64,000 nucleotides of DNA, taken from contig CAMVMG010000004.1 in assembly GCA_947168525.1 (NCBI GenBank), positions 62,001-126,000 of the forward strand, written 5' to 3'. The DNA is from an uncultured Bacteroidales bacterium. GTDB lineage: Bacteria > Bacteroidota > Bacteroidia > Bacteroidales > UBA932. Shown here in pieces: positions 1 through 8,701 of the stretch. A program made the position numbers and the translations under genes. The notes beneath the pieces were generated by a model. That model made no database searches, was not told where the DNA came from, and was given only the letters and a program-made list of their open reading frames with translations. Position 1 is the stretch's first letter. Each line of letters begins with the position of its first letter.

Positions 1-1318
1 TCATCAAGCCGGCAAAAGGAGAATCGGAATTCTGGGAACCGCCGCCGGCGAAGATATCGTTGCCGGCAGCCGTGGTGGCGATAATCATCAGGTTGATGCC
101 GCCGGTCACGGGACGGGAGGCATCCAGGCGGTGAAGCTCATCGATGATGCTCTGGCCCACTTCCATGCCGCCCGGCATGGCAGGTTCGCCCACTTCGTTG
201 CCCACGGAATACATCACCACCGAAGGGTGGTTGAAGTCACGGCGCACGAAAGCGGCGATATCGCTCTTGTAGTTGTCCATGAACTGGAAGGAGTAGTCGT
301 GGGCGGTCTTGTTGTGGAACCACATGTCCCACAGCTCATCCATCACGTACATACCCAGCTCGTCGCAGGCACGGAGCAGGTTCTCGGACATGGGATTGTG
401 GGCGCTGCGGATGGCGTTGAAGCCGTACTGCTTCAGCAGGGCGACGCGGCGGTAGGCGCTCTCCTCATAGTCGGCCGAGCCCACAATACCGTTGTCGTGG
501 TGGATGCAGCCGCCCTTCAGGAGCACACTCTCCCCGTTCACGAAGAAACCGTCCTTGCTCCAGGTAATCTGGCGCACGCCGAAAGTCTCTTCCTTCACGT
601 CGCCGCTGGCGAGGGTGACGCGGACCTTGTACAGATGGGGCGTTTCGGCCGTCCAGAGCTTGGCAGAAGGGATTTCAATGCGGCCGGGAACGCCCTTAGC
701 CACTACGCGGGTGCCGTCCAGGATCTCCACCTTGGCCTCGCCGGCATTCTCTGTGAGGTCCACTTCCACCTCTACGGCGGCCGGGCTCAGGGAGACGGTC
801 TTCACGCGGACAGACTCAACATGTTCCTTGGGAACCACGCAAAGCTTTACGGGCCGATAGATACCGCCGCCGGGATACCAGCGGGAGTTGGGATGCGCGG
901 AGTTGTCCACCTCTACGCGGATGGTATTGGCGCCCTCCCGGATGAGGCCGTCCAGCTGGGCATAGAATGGAATGTAGCCGTACTCTGCCCCTCCGGCCAA
1001 CTGGTCGTTCACATACACTTTCGTGTTGCGGTAGGCGCCGTCAAAGCTCAGGTAGGCATGCATGTCCAGCCATTTGGCCGGTACCTCCAATGTCTTGGTA
1101 TAGGTGTACTTACCGCCCTGGAAATAGGCTTCACCGCCACCACCGGGGGCATCGGCCGTGCGGGCTGCTCCCAGCATGGCGTCGTGGGGCAGGTCCACCA
1201 CGGCGCTGCGGCCGTCATCGGCAGAAAAATTCCACCCGGCGTTGATGTCGGGAAGTTCAGTCTTGGCGGTACAGGCACAGGCCAGCACGCCGACTGCCAG
1301 ATAAAGGAAACGTTTCAT
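1..1318 (-). CDS. GH2 family glycosidase (beta-galactosidase-like), C-terminus outside window
   Basis: Exported glycoside hydrolase of family 2; family members remove terminal beta-galactose, beta-glucuronate or related sugars with a retaining mechanism. The visible 439 residues start MKRFLYLAVGVLACACTAKT with a lipobox (VLAC), so a lipoprotein is likely. A sugar-binding jelly roll (about 25-165) is followed by an immunoglobulin-like sandwich (about 170-265) and the start of the TIM barrel (LLKGGCIHHDNGIVG). The acid/base motif reads YSVGNEVGEP, with the catalytic Glu at about residue 375. The nucleophile region lies beyond the window, so the frame stays open to base 1. The start lies 25 nt after the stop of the beta-helix gene, which indicates one operon. 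Family assignment is firm; the sugar removed cannot be read from this fragment. Confidence 0.85.
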   Translation of the reverse strand, partial: MKRFLYLAVGVLACACTAKTELPDINAGWNFSADDGRSAVVDLPHDAMLGAARTADAPGGGGEAYFQGGKYTYTKTLEVPAKWLDMHAYLSFDGAYRNTKVYVNDQLAGGAEYGYIPFYAQLDGLIREGANTIRVEVDNSAHPNSRWYPGGGIYRPVKLCVVPKEHVESVRVKTVSLSPAAVEVEVDLTENAGEAKVEILDGTRVVAKGVPGRIEIPSAKLWTAETPHLYKVRVTLASGDVKEETFGVRQITWSKDGFFVNGESVLLKGGCIHHDNGIVGSADYEESAYRRVALLKQYGFNAIRSAHNPMSENLLRACDELGMYVMDELWDMWFHNKTAHDYSFQFMDNYKSDIAAFVRRDFNHPSVVMYSVGNEVGEPAMPGGMEVGQSIIDELHRLDASRPVTGGINLMIIATTAAGNDIFAGGGSQNSDSPFAGLM

Positions 1319-1343
1319 TTGTCAGTTAAAGTTACATGGTTGG

Positions 1344-3404
1344 TTACAACACCTTGATTTCTGCGGCGGGACGGGCGAACGGGCCGGGGATGGCGGCGGA
1401 ACGGTTGTTGCCAAAGTAGTCCGTGTCGAAAACGATGGGCGTTCCGTCGGGATTCTCAAACGGCTGTTCGGGTTCGAAGGCCTTGCCCAGGGTTTCGGTG
1501 CTCACCATGTTGCCCTGGAAGGAGCCCAGTACGTCGTACAGGTTGGTTTTCAGGTAGAAGGAACCGTCACGCTCTACCAGCTCCACGTTCACGGGCTGGG
1601 CGTTCACGAAGTTGCCGGTTTCCTTCTTCCAGGCACGGGCGCCTGCAAGATAGGCATTGCCGCCTGCCCATACCGGCAGATGGCCGAAGTGGGCGGCCAT
1701 GCAGGCAAACATACTGGCGGGAGCCTCCATATGGAACTGGGCAATCCATTCGTCGTAGGTGGGATAATCGTCAAAGGCAAAGGTACCCGCAACAGTATTG
1801 CCTCGCTGCATAATCATGCCCATATTGCCAGATGCATCCGTCTGCTGGGCAGGGTAGCCCTGTACGAAGATATTGTTGTAGAAGCGGTCATCGCCGTGCA
1901 GGATGCTCATGAAGCCCATGACCTCTGTCCGGTGCGGGATGTGGTAAGGGGTATAGCGCTCTTCCTTGTTGCCGTTGACCATGAAACCGGTACCCGAGCC
2001 GATATCTTCCAGGGTACCCATGCACAGGTTGTGTACGAAGGCGATGCCCTGGGTAGGCATCCGGAGGCTGGTCTTGGAGAGGAGGATGTTATTGTCGATG
2101 AGGGTGGGGCCGTGGCCCACCTCGACGAAGATGTCCTGGTTGGACATGAGGCTGAAGGCCTGCGGGTTGGAGTCCGGCTTGTGGTTGTCGTGCAGCAGGT
2201 TCTGCGTGATGCGGGTTCCCTGGGCCTCCCAGTCGCACCAGATGCCCATGGTGCTGTGGTGGATGTGGTTGCGGCGGAAGATGACGTCGATGGCGGCGTG
2301 CAGCTTGATGCCGGCAATCTCAGCACCGCCCAGCTCCTGCATGTTGTTGATGTTGTGGATGTGGTTGTCCTCGATGATGCTGAACACGCAGCCCATGCGG
2401 CCCACGATGCCTGCCTGCTCGCAGTGGTGGATATGGCAGCGGCGCACGATATGGCTGCCCACATTCTCCTTGAGCCAGCCGTGATACTGTCCGCGGCACA
2501 CGGCGTCACGCTCCATCTGGGTGGGACTCTTCACATACTTGTAGGTGAAGTAGTGCTCGTTGTCCGGGTCCAGGTACTTGCCCAGGGAGATGCCGCAGCA
2601 CTTGCTGTTGGACACCTCGCAGTCTTCGATGATCCAGCCCTTGGACCAGTGCGGGCCCACCATGCCGTCCTGGAAGGCGGCCGGAGGAGCCCAGGTGGTG
2701 GCGGCCTTGTCTACCTTGAAGCCGCTGAACGTAATGTAGCTTACGCCCGTCTTGGAGGGGAAGAAGCAGCGGCGGCGGACATTGATGTCTACCTGCTCCT
2801 CGTTGGGGTTCTTTCCCTGGAAGTTGGCATAGATCACGGTCTTGTCCCCTTCCTGCTCCGTGTACCATTTGTAAATGGACCATTCCGGTTCCCAGGAACC
2901 CATGTACTTCTCGCCCTTGATGCATTCCTCCAGGGACGTGGTCTCATAGAGGGCGCGGTCGTTCAGGTATACGGCACCGGTGTGCTTGTTGGGGACCATG
3001 AAGTACCAGTCTCCGTTCACGATGGTGGTGTAGGGGTTGTAATCCCCGAAGATGGCGTTGTCTACCCGGCAGACCCACACATTTCCCTGATAGGGCTCCC
3101 AGGTCTTGATTACCTCTGCGCCGGTGATTTCAGCGCCCAGGGGTTCCATGCTCTTGTAAGTGATGCGGGCATTTTCCGTACCGGCGTTCACCGGGTCTAC
3201 GTATTCCCGGTACACACCGGGCGCTACCAGCACCAGGTCACCGGGCTGGGCCACCTGGGCCGCATCGTTGATGTGCTGGAAAGGGTGTTTCTGGGACCCG
3301 TTGCCCCCCGCGGGAGCATTGATGTCCACATAAAGGGTCCGGCTTTGCTCACTGCAAGCCGCAACTGTAAGTGCCATGGCAAGGAGATAAAGTATTTTTT
3401 TCAT
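1344..3404 (-). CDS. Right-handed beta-helix lipoprotein (pectate-lyase-like fold; possibly GH141)
   Basis: The 686-residue protein starts at MKKILYLLAMALTVAACSEQ, with lipobox VAAC. An upstream in-frame ATG at 3428 would spoil the signal peptide and lies inside the promoter spacer. The N-terminal pattern (LYVDINAPAGGNGSQKHPF, then DLVLVAPGVYRE) is the DUF1565-type opening of carbohydrate-active beta-helix proteins. It is followed by many short His/Asn-rich coils (HIHHCEQAG, DNHIHNINN, RRNHIHHST) at about residues 300-420. Such proteins include GH141 fucosidases and xylanases and several polysaccharide lyases. Size and opening fit GH141, but no catalytic residue can be confirmed by eye. It sits between a GH43-like and a GH2 gene and has its own promoter at 3426-3457. 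A role in trimming plant glycans is inferred. Confidence 0.75.
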   Translation of the reverse strand: MKKILYLLAMALTVAACSEQSRTLYVDINAPAGGNGSQKHPFQHINDAAQVAQPGDLVLVAPGVYREYVDPVNAGTENARITYKSMEPLGAEITGAEVIKTWEPYQGNVWVCRVDNAIFGDYNPYTTIVNGDWYFMVPNKHTGAVYLNDRALYETTSLEECIKGEKYMGSWEPEWSIYKWYTEQEGDKTVIYANFQGKNPNEEQVDINVRRRCFFPSKTGVSYITFSGFKVDKAATTWAPPAAFQDGMVGPHWSKGWIIEDCEVSNSKCCGISLGKYLDPDNEHYFTYKYVKSPTQMERDAVCRGQYHGWLKENVGSHIVRRCHIHHCEQAGIVGRMGCVFSIIEDNHIHNINNMQELGGAEIAGIKLHAAIDVIFRRNHIHHSTMGIWCDWEAQGTRITQNLLHDNHKPDSNPQAFSLMSNQDIFVEVGHGPTLIDNNILLSKTSLRMPTQGIAFVHNLCMGTLEDIGSGTGFMVNGNKEERYTPYHIPHRTEVMGFMSILHGDDRFYNNIFVQGYPAQQTDASGNMGMIMQRGNTVAGTFAFDDYPTYDEWIAQFHMEAPASMFACMAAHFGHLPVWAGGNAYLAGARAWKKETGNFVNAQPVNVELVERDGSFYLKTNLYDVLGSFQGNMVSTETLGKAFEPEQPFENPDGTPIVFDTDYFGNNRSAAIPGPFARPAAEIKVL

Positions 3405-3425
3405 AGATGGTAATGGATTGGTGCA

Positions 3426-3457
3426 CAAAAATACATTTTTTTAATCGTTTTAGCAAA
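3426..3457 (-). promoter_or_regulatory. Bacteroidota sigma-ABfr-type promoter for the beta-helix/GH2 genes
   Basis: On the minus strand a -33 box TTTG (plus 3454-3457) is followed after exactly 20 bp by a -7 box TATTTTTG (plus 3426-3433). This is a perfect match to TTTG-N19/20-TAnnTTTG. The -7 box ends 21 nt before the ATG at 3404. Two small hairpins (plus 3462-3476 and 3477-3488) lie just upstream, behind the GH43-like gene. They could slow or end transcription from that gene, but they lack a T-run. Confidence 0.75.
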
Positions 3458-3498
3458 CATACCGTGCAATCCACGGCGGGTAATCCCGGCGCAAAGTG

Positions 3499-5343
3499 CT
3501 ACTGAACCTGGATTTGTTCCACGCCGGGCGTTACGCCGCTGCCGTTGAAGGAATCTACGCGGAAGTAATAGGTCTGTCCCTTGGTGAACAGGCCCAGTTC
3601 CTTTTCGGGGGCTTCCGTCTGGCAGGTCAGGTACAGTTCGTCAGGGTCGGTGCCCCAGCGGAGCACGTAGCCCTCGGCACCCGGTACGGCGGGCCAGGAG
3701 ACCTTGATCCGGCGGGCATCTTCTCCCCTCCCGGCCTTGAGGCCGGTAACCGCGGCGGGCTTGCTGCCGGGGGCCAGGCCGAAGACACGGAGGTCGAACA
3801 GGGAGAACTTCCCGGTCACTGGGGCGCTGCTGGTCACGCGGACATAGCGGGCCTTGACGGCTTTGTCCAGCACCAGCAGCTCGTGCGGATTGTCGGCTGT
3901 AGCGGCCGTTCTGTCAAAGACCTGCTGCCACTTCTGCCCGTCCTGGGAGACCTCTACCACATACCGATAGGGCGTCTTGGGAGCATCGGCCTTGTAGAAG
4001 CCGAAGCCTTCGTCGGCGAAGTTGGGTTGCACGGCATTCACCCGGCATACCTGGCCCAGGTCGATGCAGAGCCATTCTCCGGCATCTCCCGTGGCGGCGC
4101 TCCACCAGGTCTTGATGGTATTGTCCCCCGCCTTGGCGGCCTCATGCCCTTCCAACTGGCTGGAAGCTGAGGCCGTCTTGTGGATGGAGAGGTCCATCCA
4201 GCCCGTCCAGGGGGCGTTTTTGGCAAAATCCACCGGGCCGTCCGGCAGCACATACGGATAGTCCGACCACTCGGTGAGCACATAGAAATGGCCCTTGGGA
4301 GTCATCACGGCCGGGAAAAAGCCAATCCGGCGCTCGAAGTTCATCCGCTGGCTGATTACCGTGGAGGCCACGTGCCACCAGTTGCCGTACTTGTCCTGGA
4401 AGGTGTCGCCATGGCCGGCGCCGGTCATCCAGCCGCCGGGCTTCACGCTTACGGGCGAGTAATCCGCATGTTCGAAGGGGCCCAGCGGGCTGTCGGCCAC
4501 ATACAGGCCGTCTCCGTAAGAGTCGAACTCCGTTCCGGGAGCGGCATAATGCAGGTAGTATTTTCCACCATGTTTGAAGATGTTGGGGCCTTCGTTGTAA
4601 CCGGGCTTGGCCATCTCGTTCAGGTCGCCGGGCTGCTCCCAGCCGTATTCCGCCTCTTTATGCGTAATCAGGACAACCTCTTTCCCAATGGGGGCAAAGC
4701 CGTTCTCCGGGTCCAACTGGATGCCGCGGATCACGTCCACGTCGCTGCAGCCCCAGTACAGGTACACCTTGCCGTCTTCGTCCGGGAAAAGGTCCGGGTC
4801 GTGTCCGGTGCGCTCCGGGGCCTCCGGATACAGCACCAGCTTGTCCGTCACCAGCTGCCAGGCTTCGCCGTCTTCCGGATCAGTGGTCTTGTACAGCTCG
4901 TTGATGTCCGACACCATCCAGTAAAGCTCATCCCTGTACACCATCACCGCAGGGGCGTACAGGTCGATGGGCAGCTTGTCGCAGGAAATGTACTTCCAGT
5001 GCTGCATATCGTCCGAGCTCCAGTAGCCTTTGCTCTTGGAGGGAAACAGATAGTATCTGCCCTTGTAAATCTGCACCACCGGGTCTGCCGCCTCGCGGGC
5101 GCTGTTGCCGTCGGCCGAGCGGCTGCGGATCATGGTGATGGCCTGCTGCATCATCTCCGGCGTCATCTGCGAGAGATACTCCGGCGGAATGCTCTTGAGC
5201 ACCTCCTCATCTGTCTCTTCCCGATGGAAGGAATAGTTGAGGTCGATGGGATTGGTAACAACGCGCGACACCTTCACCTTGTTCCCGCATCCGGGAAGCA
5301 GCAGAAGGGCCGCGAAAAAAAGCGAGCAAATTGTTTTTTTCAT
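3499..5343 (-). CDS. GH43-like five-bladed propeller hydrolase with F5/8-type C (CBM32-like) and Fn3 domains
   Basis: Secreted lipoprotein (lipobox LLPGCG) of 614 residues, starting at MKKTICSLFFAALLLLPGCG. The three acidic sites of GH43 are visible: base Asp in DPVVQIYKGRYYLF, second Asp in HDPDLFPDEDGKVYLYWG, acid Glu in YNEGPNIFKHGGKYYLHYA. GH43 enzymes are inverting and mostly act on arabinofuranosides, xylosides or galactans. After the propeller (to about residue 390) comes a discoidin-like domain (about 395-525, LSIHKTASASSQLEGHEAAK) and then a fibronectin type III domain (about 530-614). The subfamily cannot be assigned by eye. It is the first gene of the minus cluster leading to the beta-helix and GH2 genes, with a promoter at 5367-5397. 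Confidence 0.82.
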   Translation of the reverse strand: MKKTICSLFFAALLLLPGCGNKVKVSRVVTNPIDLNYSFHREETDEEVLKSIPPEYLSQMTPEMMQQAITMIRSRSADGNSAREAADPVVQIYKGRYYLFPSKSKGYWSSDDMQHWKYISCDKLPIDLYAPAVMVYRDELYWMVSDINELYKTTDPEDGEAWQLVTDKLVLYPEAPERTGHDPDLFPDEDGKVYLYWGCSDVDVIRGIQLDPENGFAPIGKEVVLITHKEAEYGWEQPGDLNEMAKPGYNEGPNIFKHGGKYYLHYAAPGTEFDSYGDGLYVADSPLGPFEHADYSPVSVKPGGWMTGAGHGDTFQDKYGNWWHVASTVISQRMNFERRIGFFPAVMTPKGHFYVLTEWSDYPYVLPDGPVDFAKNAPWTGWMDLSIHKTASASSQLEGHEAAKAGDNTIKTWWSAATGDAGEWLCIDLGQVCRVNAVQPNFADEGFGFYKADAPKTPYRYVVEVSQDGQKWQQVFDRTAATADNPHELLVLDKAVKARYVRVTSSAPVTGKFSLFDLRVFGLAPGSKPAAVTGLKAGRGEDARRIKVSWPAVPGAEGYVLRWGTDPDELYLTCQTEAPEKELGLFTKGQTYYFRVDSFNGSGVTPGVEQIQVQ

Positions 5344-5344
5344 A

Positions 5345-5394
5345 GAAATGGCGGATAAAAAGCAAGGCAAGTTACAGAAAAAAACCGCCATTTC
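5345..5394. promoter_or_regulatory. Perfect 10-bp inverted repeat around the GH43 promoter
   Basis: GAAATGGCGG (5345-5354) and CCGCCATTTC (5385-5394) are exact reverse complements, 30 bp apart. They enclose the -7 box and spacer of the GH43 promoter; the left arm lies next to the start codon and the right arm touches the -33 box. It could be a regulator site that loops across the promoter, or a stem formed by antisense transcripts from the DUF4491 gene. Function is not known. Confidence 0.45.
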
Positions 5395-5397
5395 AAA
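5367..5397 (-). promoter_or_regulatory. Probable promoter of the GH43 gene
   Basis: Minus-strand TTTG (plus 5394-5397), 19 bp spacer, then TAACTTGC (plus 5367-5374). The -33 box and spacing are canonical; the -7 box matches TAnnTT but not the final TG. The box ends 23 nt before the ATG at 5343, close to the distance seen at other promoters here. Confidence 0.5.
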
Positions 5398-5400
5398 AAG

Positions 5401-5431
5401 AAAAAGCCCGTCGCTTATTTGGAACGGGTCT
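5401..5431 (-). terminator. Weak terminator overlapping the end of the DUF4491 gene
   Basis: On the minus strand a short stem (ACGGG/CCCGT plus one G-U pair, arms at 5407-5411 and 5424-5428) is followed by a T-run interrupted by one C. The stem includes the stop codon region. It is short, so termination may be partial and could read into the GH43 gene. Confidence 0.4.
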
Positions 5432-5750
5432 TTTCCTTGAGCTGGCGACGGCGCTCCTGGTAATAGGCCTGTCGTTTAGGATTTTCCGGGAACCATCCCC
5501 GGAGCACGCGCATCTCCTGCGAAAGCATCTCGTGGATGCCCCAGAATCCAGAAAAAGCCACTACGCCCAGCAGGATGGAGACGGTTTTGTCGGCCACCAG
5601 CAGCGATGCCGTCGAACACACCAGGCCGATGACCAGGAAAACCCACCAGCTCTGCTTCCCGAAATGATATTCCATCTTGATCACGAAGGGATGGAAAAGG
5701 CCGATCGTCACAAAAACGGCCGCCCCGATAAGTATACCGCTGAAATTCAT
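5415..5750 (-). CDS. DUF4491 family small membrane protein
   Basis: A 111-residue inner-membrane protein with three predicted helices (about 4-24, 34-53, 57-75) and a strongly basic C-terminal tail (ERRRQLKEKTRSK). The pattern MNFSGILIGAAVFVTIGLFH, followed by FHPFVIKMEYHFGKQSW and GFWGIHEMLSQEMRVLRGWF, matches the DUF4491 family common in Bacteroidota. The function of that family is not known. It has no obvious tie to the carbohydrate genes around it and is transcribed towards the GH43 gene. No convincing promoter was found upstream. Confidence in the gene is high, in the family name good. Confidence 0.8.
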   Translation of the reverse strand: MNFSGILIGAAVFVTIGLFHPFVIKMEYHFGKQSWWVFLVIGLVCSTASLLVADKTVSILLGVVAFSGFWGIHEMLSQEMRVLRGWFPENPKRQAYYQERRRQLKEKTRSK

Positions 5751-5838
5751 AATTACCGATTGAATCCGGCTGCTAAGGTCGGCATAATATCCAGCATTAT
5801 TTAGCAGATTTCCTTTCCCAAGTAGGATTTTTCTTTAT

Positions 5839-5846
5839 TATCTTTG
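5839..5846 (+). promoter_or_regulatory. -7 box of the M64 peptidase gene
   Basis: TATCTTTG is a perfect TAnnTTTG match, with TTTC 21 bp upstream as a poor -33 box. It ends only 5 nt before the ATG, so the mRNA should begin at or within about 2 nt of the start codon (leaderless). Confidence 0.55.
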
Positions 5847-5851
5847 CATGT

Positions 5852-7189
5852 ATGATGAAACGATTGCTGATTCTCCTTGTTTTGCTGGTTCCGGCGCTTG
5901 CCCACGCGCAAGAGTTCGGCCGGCATTTTACCGACAGTACGCTCCGGCTGGACTACGTGTTCTGCGGAGACGTGCAACACCAGGCCATTTACTTCCACCA
6001 GGCATACCGGGGCGGTGAATGGGCCGGACGGCGGCACAACCTGGCCGCACCCGCGCTTCGGGGCAACGGACAGGTACAGGTCCTTGACCCGGACAGCGGA
6101 CAGGTGCTGTACGCCAACAGTTTCTCCACCCTGTTCCAGGAATGGCAGGCTACAGAGGAGGCCGCCCACATGCAGAAAGCCTTCGAGAACTGCCTCCAGG
6201 TACCCTTCCCCAAGCATCCGGTCGATATTGAAGTGACCCTGCTGGACACCCATGCGAAGGTGAGTTCCTGCATCCGCCACCGGATTGACCCTTCCGACAT
6301 CCTCATCCGTCCCCTCTCCGACAACGGCCTGGAGACCCTGTGGGTGCGGAAAAGCGGAGCCCTGGAAGAGGCCATCGACATCGTGATTGTCTCGGAGGGC
6401 TACGCCCCCGCCGACAAGGAGAAATTCTTCAAGGACGCCCGGCGGGCCGACGAAGCCCTGTTCTCGCATGAGCCCTTCACCTCCTACCAGGACCGGTTCA
6501 ACGTGCGGGCAGTGTTCGCCCCGTCCACGGACAGCGGCGTGAGTATCCCCGGCAGCGGGGAGTGGCGCAGGACGGCCGTCAGTTCGCATTTCGACACCTT
6601 CTACAGTGACCGGTACCTGACGACATCGGCCCTGTGGACGCTGTACGACCTCATCGGGACCGTGCCCTCCGAGCAGGTGATTGTGCTGGCCAACACGGCC
6701 AAATACGGCGGCGGGGGCATCTACAACAGCGTCACCATCATGAATAGCGACCATCCCACCTTCGTGCCGGTGCTGGTGCACGAGTTCGGTCACGCGTTCG
6801 GCGGCCTGGGCGACGAATACGCCTACGGAGACAACCCGGAAACCATGTACCCTGCCGACACCGAACCCTGGGAACCCAACCTCACCACCCTGGTGGATTT
6901 CGGTTCCAAATGGGCCGACCTGGTCCCTGAAGGCACGCCGCGGCCCACGCCCCTGGACAAGCTGGAAGAAAAGGACGTTCGCCGGATCTGGAACACCCTG
7001 AGTGCCGATGAAAAAGCCACCCTCAACCGAAAAATAGGCGTTTATGAGGGCGGCGGCTATCAGATGAAAGGCGTTTACCGGCCCGTGCAGGAATGCCGGA
7101 TGCGCATCAACGAGTGCGAGGAATTCTGCCCGGTCTGCTACCGGAGCATCGTGCAGATGATCGACTATTATACATCGACCTCCGAATAG
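5852..7189 (+). CDS. M64 family (IgA peptidase-like) secreted metallopeptidase
   Basis: Zinc peptidase of 445 residues with signal peptide MMKRLLILLVLLVPALAHAQ. The zinc site reads HEFGHAFGGLGDEYAYG; His310 and His314 would bind zinc and Glu311 would be the catalytic base. The downstream Asp-Glu is typical of M64. An N-terminal beta-rich domain (about 20-150) precedes the peptidase domain. A Cys-containing tail (ECRMRINECEEFCPVCYRSI) is also a family hallmark. M64 is named after an IgA-cleaving peptidase of Clostridium ramosum (now Thomasclavelia), but most Bacteroidota members have unknown targets, so IgA cleavage should not be assumed. The start could be either of two adjacent ATGs (5852 or 5855). 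The gene runs convergently into GH28, whose stop codon is 2 bp away. Confidence 0.88.
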   Translation: MMKRLLILLVLLVPALAHAQEFGRHFTDSTLRLDYVFCGDVQHQAIYFHQAYRGGEWAGRRHNLAAPALRGNGQVQVLDPDSGQVLYANSFSTLFQEWQATEEAAHMQKAFENCLQVPFPKHPVDIEVTLLDTHAKVSSCIRHRIDPSDILIRPLSDNGLETLWVRKSGALEEAIDIVIVSEGYAPADKEKFFKDARRADEALFSHEPFTSYQDRFNVRAVFAPSTDSGVSIPGSGEWRRTAVSSHFDTFYSDRYLTTSALWTLYDLIGTVPSEQVIVLANTAKYGGGGIYNSVTIMNSDHPTFVPVLVHEFGHAFGGLGDEYAYGDNPETMYPADTEPWEPNLTTLVDFGSKWADLVPEGTPRPTPLDKLEEKDVRRIWNTLSADEKATLNRKIGVYEGGGYQMKGVYRPVQECRMRINECEEFCPVCYRSIVQMIDYYTSTSE

Positions 7190-7191
7190 GC

Positions 7192-8613
7192 CTATCTTCC
7201 CGGGGCGAACCCGGACAGGTTGGACGTGCCTTCCCCCTCTCCGTAGGCATCTACCCGGATGTCCCGGACTGTCAGGTTCCGGACGTATTCGGCATAGTTG
7301 TCGAACTGGGTAAGCAGCTTCACATGGATGTTTTCAATCCGGATTCCGTCAATGGGGTCGCGGGCATCTCCCCTGAGCTCGTAAACGGCCTCTGACTGCT
7401 CCGCCTCTGCATTCCGGATGGCGATGTTGCGGATGCGGGTGATACGGGTTTCGAAGGTGGGGACGATGTCGCGCCACTGGTAAAGCACGTCCGTGTCTAT
7501 CTCGAACACCCGGAGCATCTTGGTGGCGGAGACGTTCTCTACGGTGATATCCTCGATGAAACCGCCCCGGCGGTGATTGGTCTTGATGTAGAAGAGCCGG
7601 TACACCTGGTCGGCGGAATGGCAGTCATGCATATAGACCCGCCGTACGCCACCGGACATTTCGCTGCCAATCCCCAGCAGGCAGTGCCCCTGGACCACCT
7701 CGCAGCGGCGGATTACTACGTCCTGGGTGGGGAAATCCAGCGCCCAGCCATCCTGGTTGCGGCCTGCCTTGAGAACCACGGCATCATCGCCCTGGTCAAA
7801 AGTACAGTCCTCCACCACCACATGCTGGGTCATTTCCAAGTCAATTCCGTCATTGTTATGCCCATGGGCGTAAACATCCAGGTCATGGACCCACACATCC
7901 CTGCACAGGAAGGTGTGGATGGTCCAGAAGGGACTTTCCCGGATTTTGAAGCCGGCCAGCTGGATGTTCCGGCAGCGGTTGAAATGGATCAGGTGCGGAC
8001 GCATCTGCACCCCTTCCCGTTCCATGTGGCGCTCGGTTGCCGGAACCTGGGTGGAGCACATGGCGTAGAGCTGCCGGGTGGCCTGGATATGTGATTCGGG
8101 CCGCTCGAACCAGGTTCGCCAGAAGTCCATCTTCGGCGCCAGCATTCCGGGACCGGAGATGGCGATGTTCTCGCAGCCGAAAGCATAGACAAGCGGGGAG
8201 ACATTCATACACTCCGCGCCCTCCCAGGAAACCTGGACGGCCGGATAATACAGGCTGAGATCATCCTCGAAAACCACCTTGGCTCCCTCGGAAAGATAGA
8301 GGTTGCAGTTGCTCTGGAAATGGATAGGGCCGGTAAGCCACTCGCCCTCAGGTACCACCACCCGGCCTCCGCCAGCCTTGTTGCAGGCGGACATAGCCTT
8401 GGCGAACGCCGCCGTATTGGCCTTCACATCTGCGGGCCTGGCGCCATATTTGGTGATGGGGAAATCTTTTTCCGGGAAAACGAACATCTCCAGCGGTTCG
8501 AAGGCGAACGGAGCCTCAGGAGCCTCCACTACCGTCCGGCTCTGGGCAGAGAGCAGGCTGCTGGAAAGAATGGTAAAGGCGGTAAACGCTATGGTAAAAA
8601 GACCTTTCTTCAT
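7192..8613 (-). CDS. GH28 family polygalacturonase-like hydrolase
   Basis: Secreted parallel beta-helix hydrolase of 473 residues; GH28 enzymes hydrolyse galacturonic acid or rhamnose-galacturonate linkages in pectin by inversion. The start is MKKGLFTIAFTAFTILSSSL, a clear signal peptide ending near SAQ. Family motifs are present: NNDGIDLE (Asp255), DQGDDAVV (Asp276, Asp277) and GHCLLGIGSE. The usual R-I-K motif reads FYIKTNHRRGG, so the Arg position holds Tyr; the substrate may not be plain polygalacturonate. The N-terminus (FPITKYGARPADVKANTAAF) is the usual entry to this fold. It stands alone with its own -7 box only 4 nt before the ATG. Exo- or endo-action cannot be decided by eye. Confidence 0.88.
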   Translation of the reverse strand: MKKGLFTIAFTAFTILSSSLLSAQSRTVVEAPEAPFAFEPLEMFVFPEKDFPITKYGARPADVKANTAAFAKAMSACNKAGGGRVVVPEGEWLTGPIHFQSNCNLYLSEGAKVVFEDDLSLYYPAVQVSWEGAECMNVSPLVYAFGCENIAISGPGMLAPKMDFWRTWFERPESHIQATRQLYAMCSTQVPATERHMEREGVQMRPHLIHFNRCRNIQLAGFKIRESPFWTIHTFLCRDVWVHDLDVYAHGHNNDGIDLEMTQHVVVEDCTFDQGDDAVVLKAGRNQDGWALDFPTQDVVIRRCEVVQGHCLLGIGSEMSGGVRRVYMHDCHSADQVYRLFYIKTNHRRGGFIEDITVENVSATKMLRVFEIDTDVLYQWRDIVPTFETRITRIRNIAIRNAEAEQSEAVYELRGDARDPIDGIRIENIHVKLLTQFDNYAEYVRNLTVRDIRVDAYGEGEGTSNLSGFAPGR

Positions 8614-8617
8614 GCTG

Positions 8618-8625
8618 CAAATATA
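8618..8625 (-). promoter_or_regulatory. -7 box of the GH28 gene
   Basis: Minus-strand TATATTTG matches TAnnTTTG. A TTTG lies 22 bp upstream (plus 8648-8651), slightly further than the usual 19-20. Only 4 nt separate the box from the ATG at 8613, predicting a leaderless mRNA. Confidence 0.5.
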
Positions 8626-8701
8626 ATAAAATGTGTCCAAGATTTGCCAAAAATCAAAGTTTATTCCGCATTTCCTTCCTATAACAGAGGCTGATTCGAT
8701 G

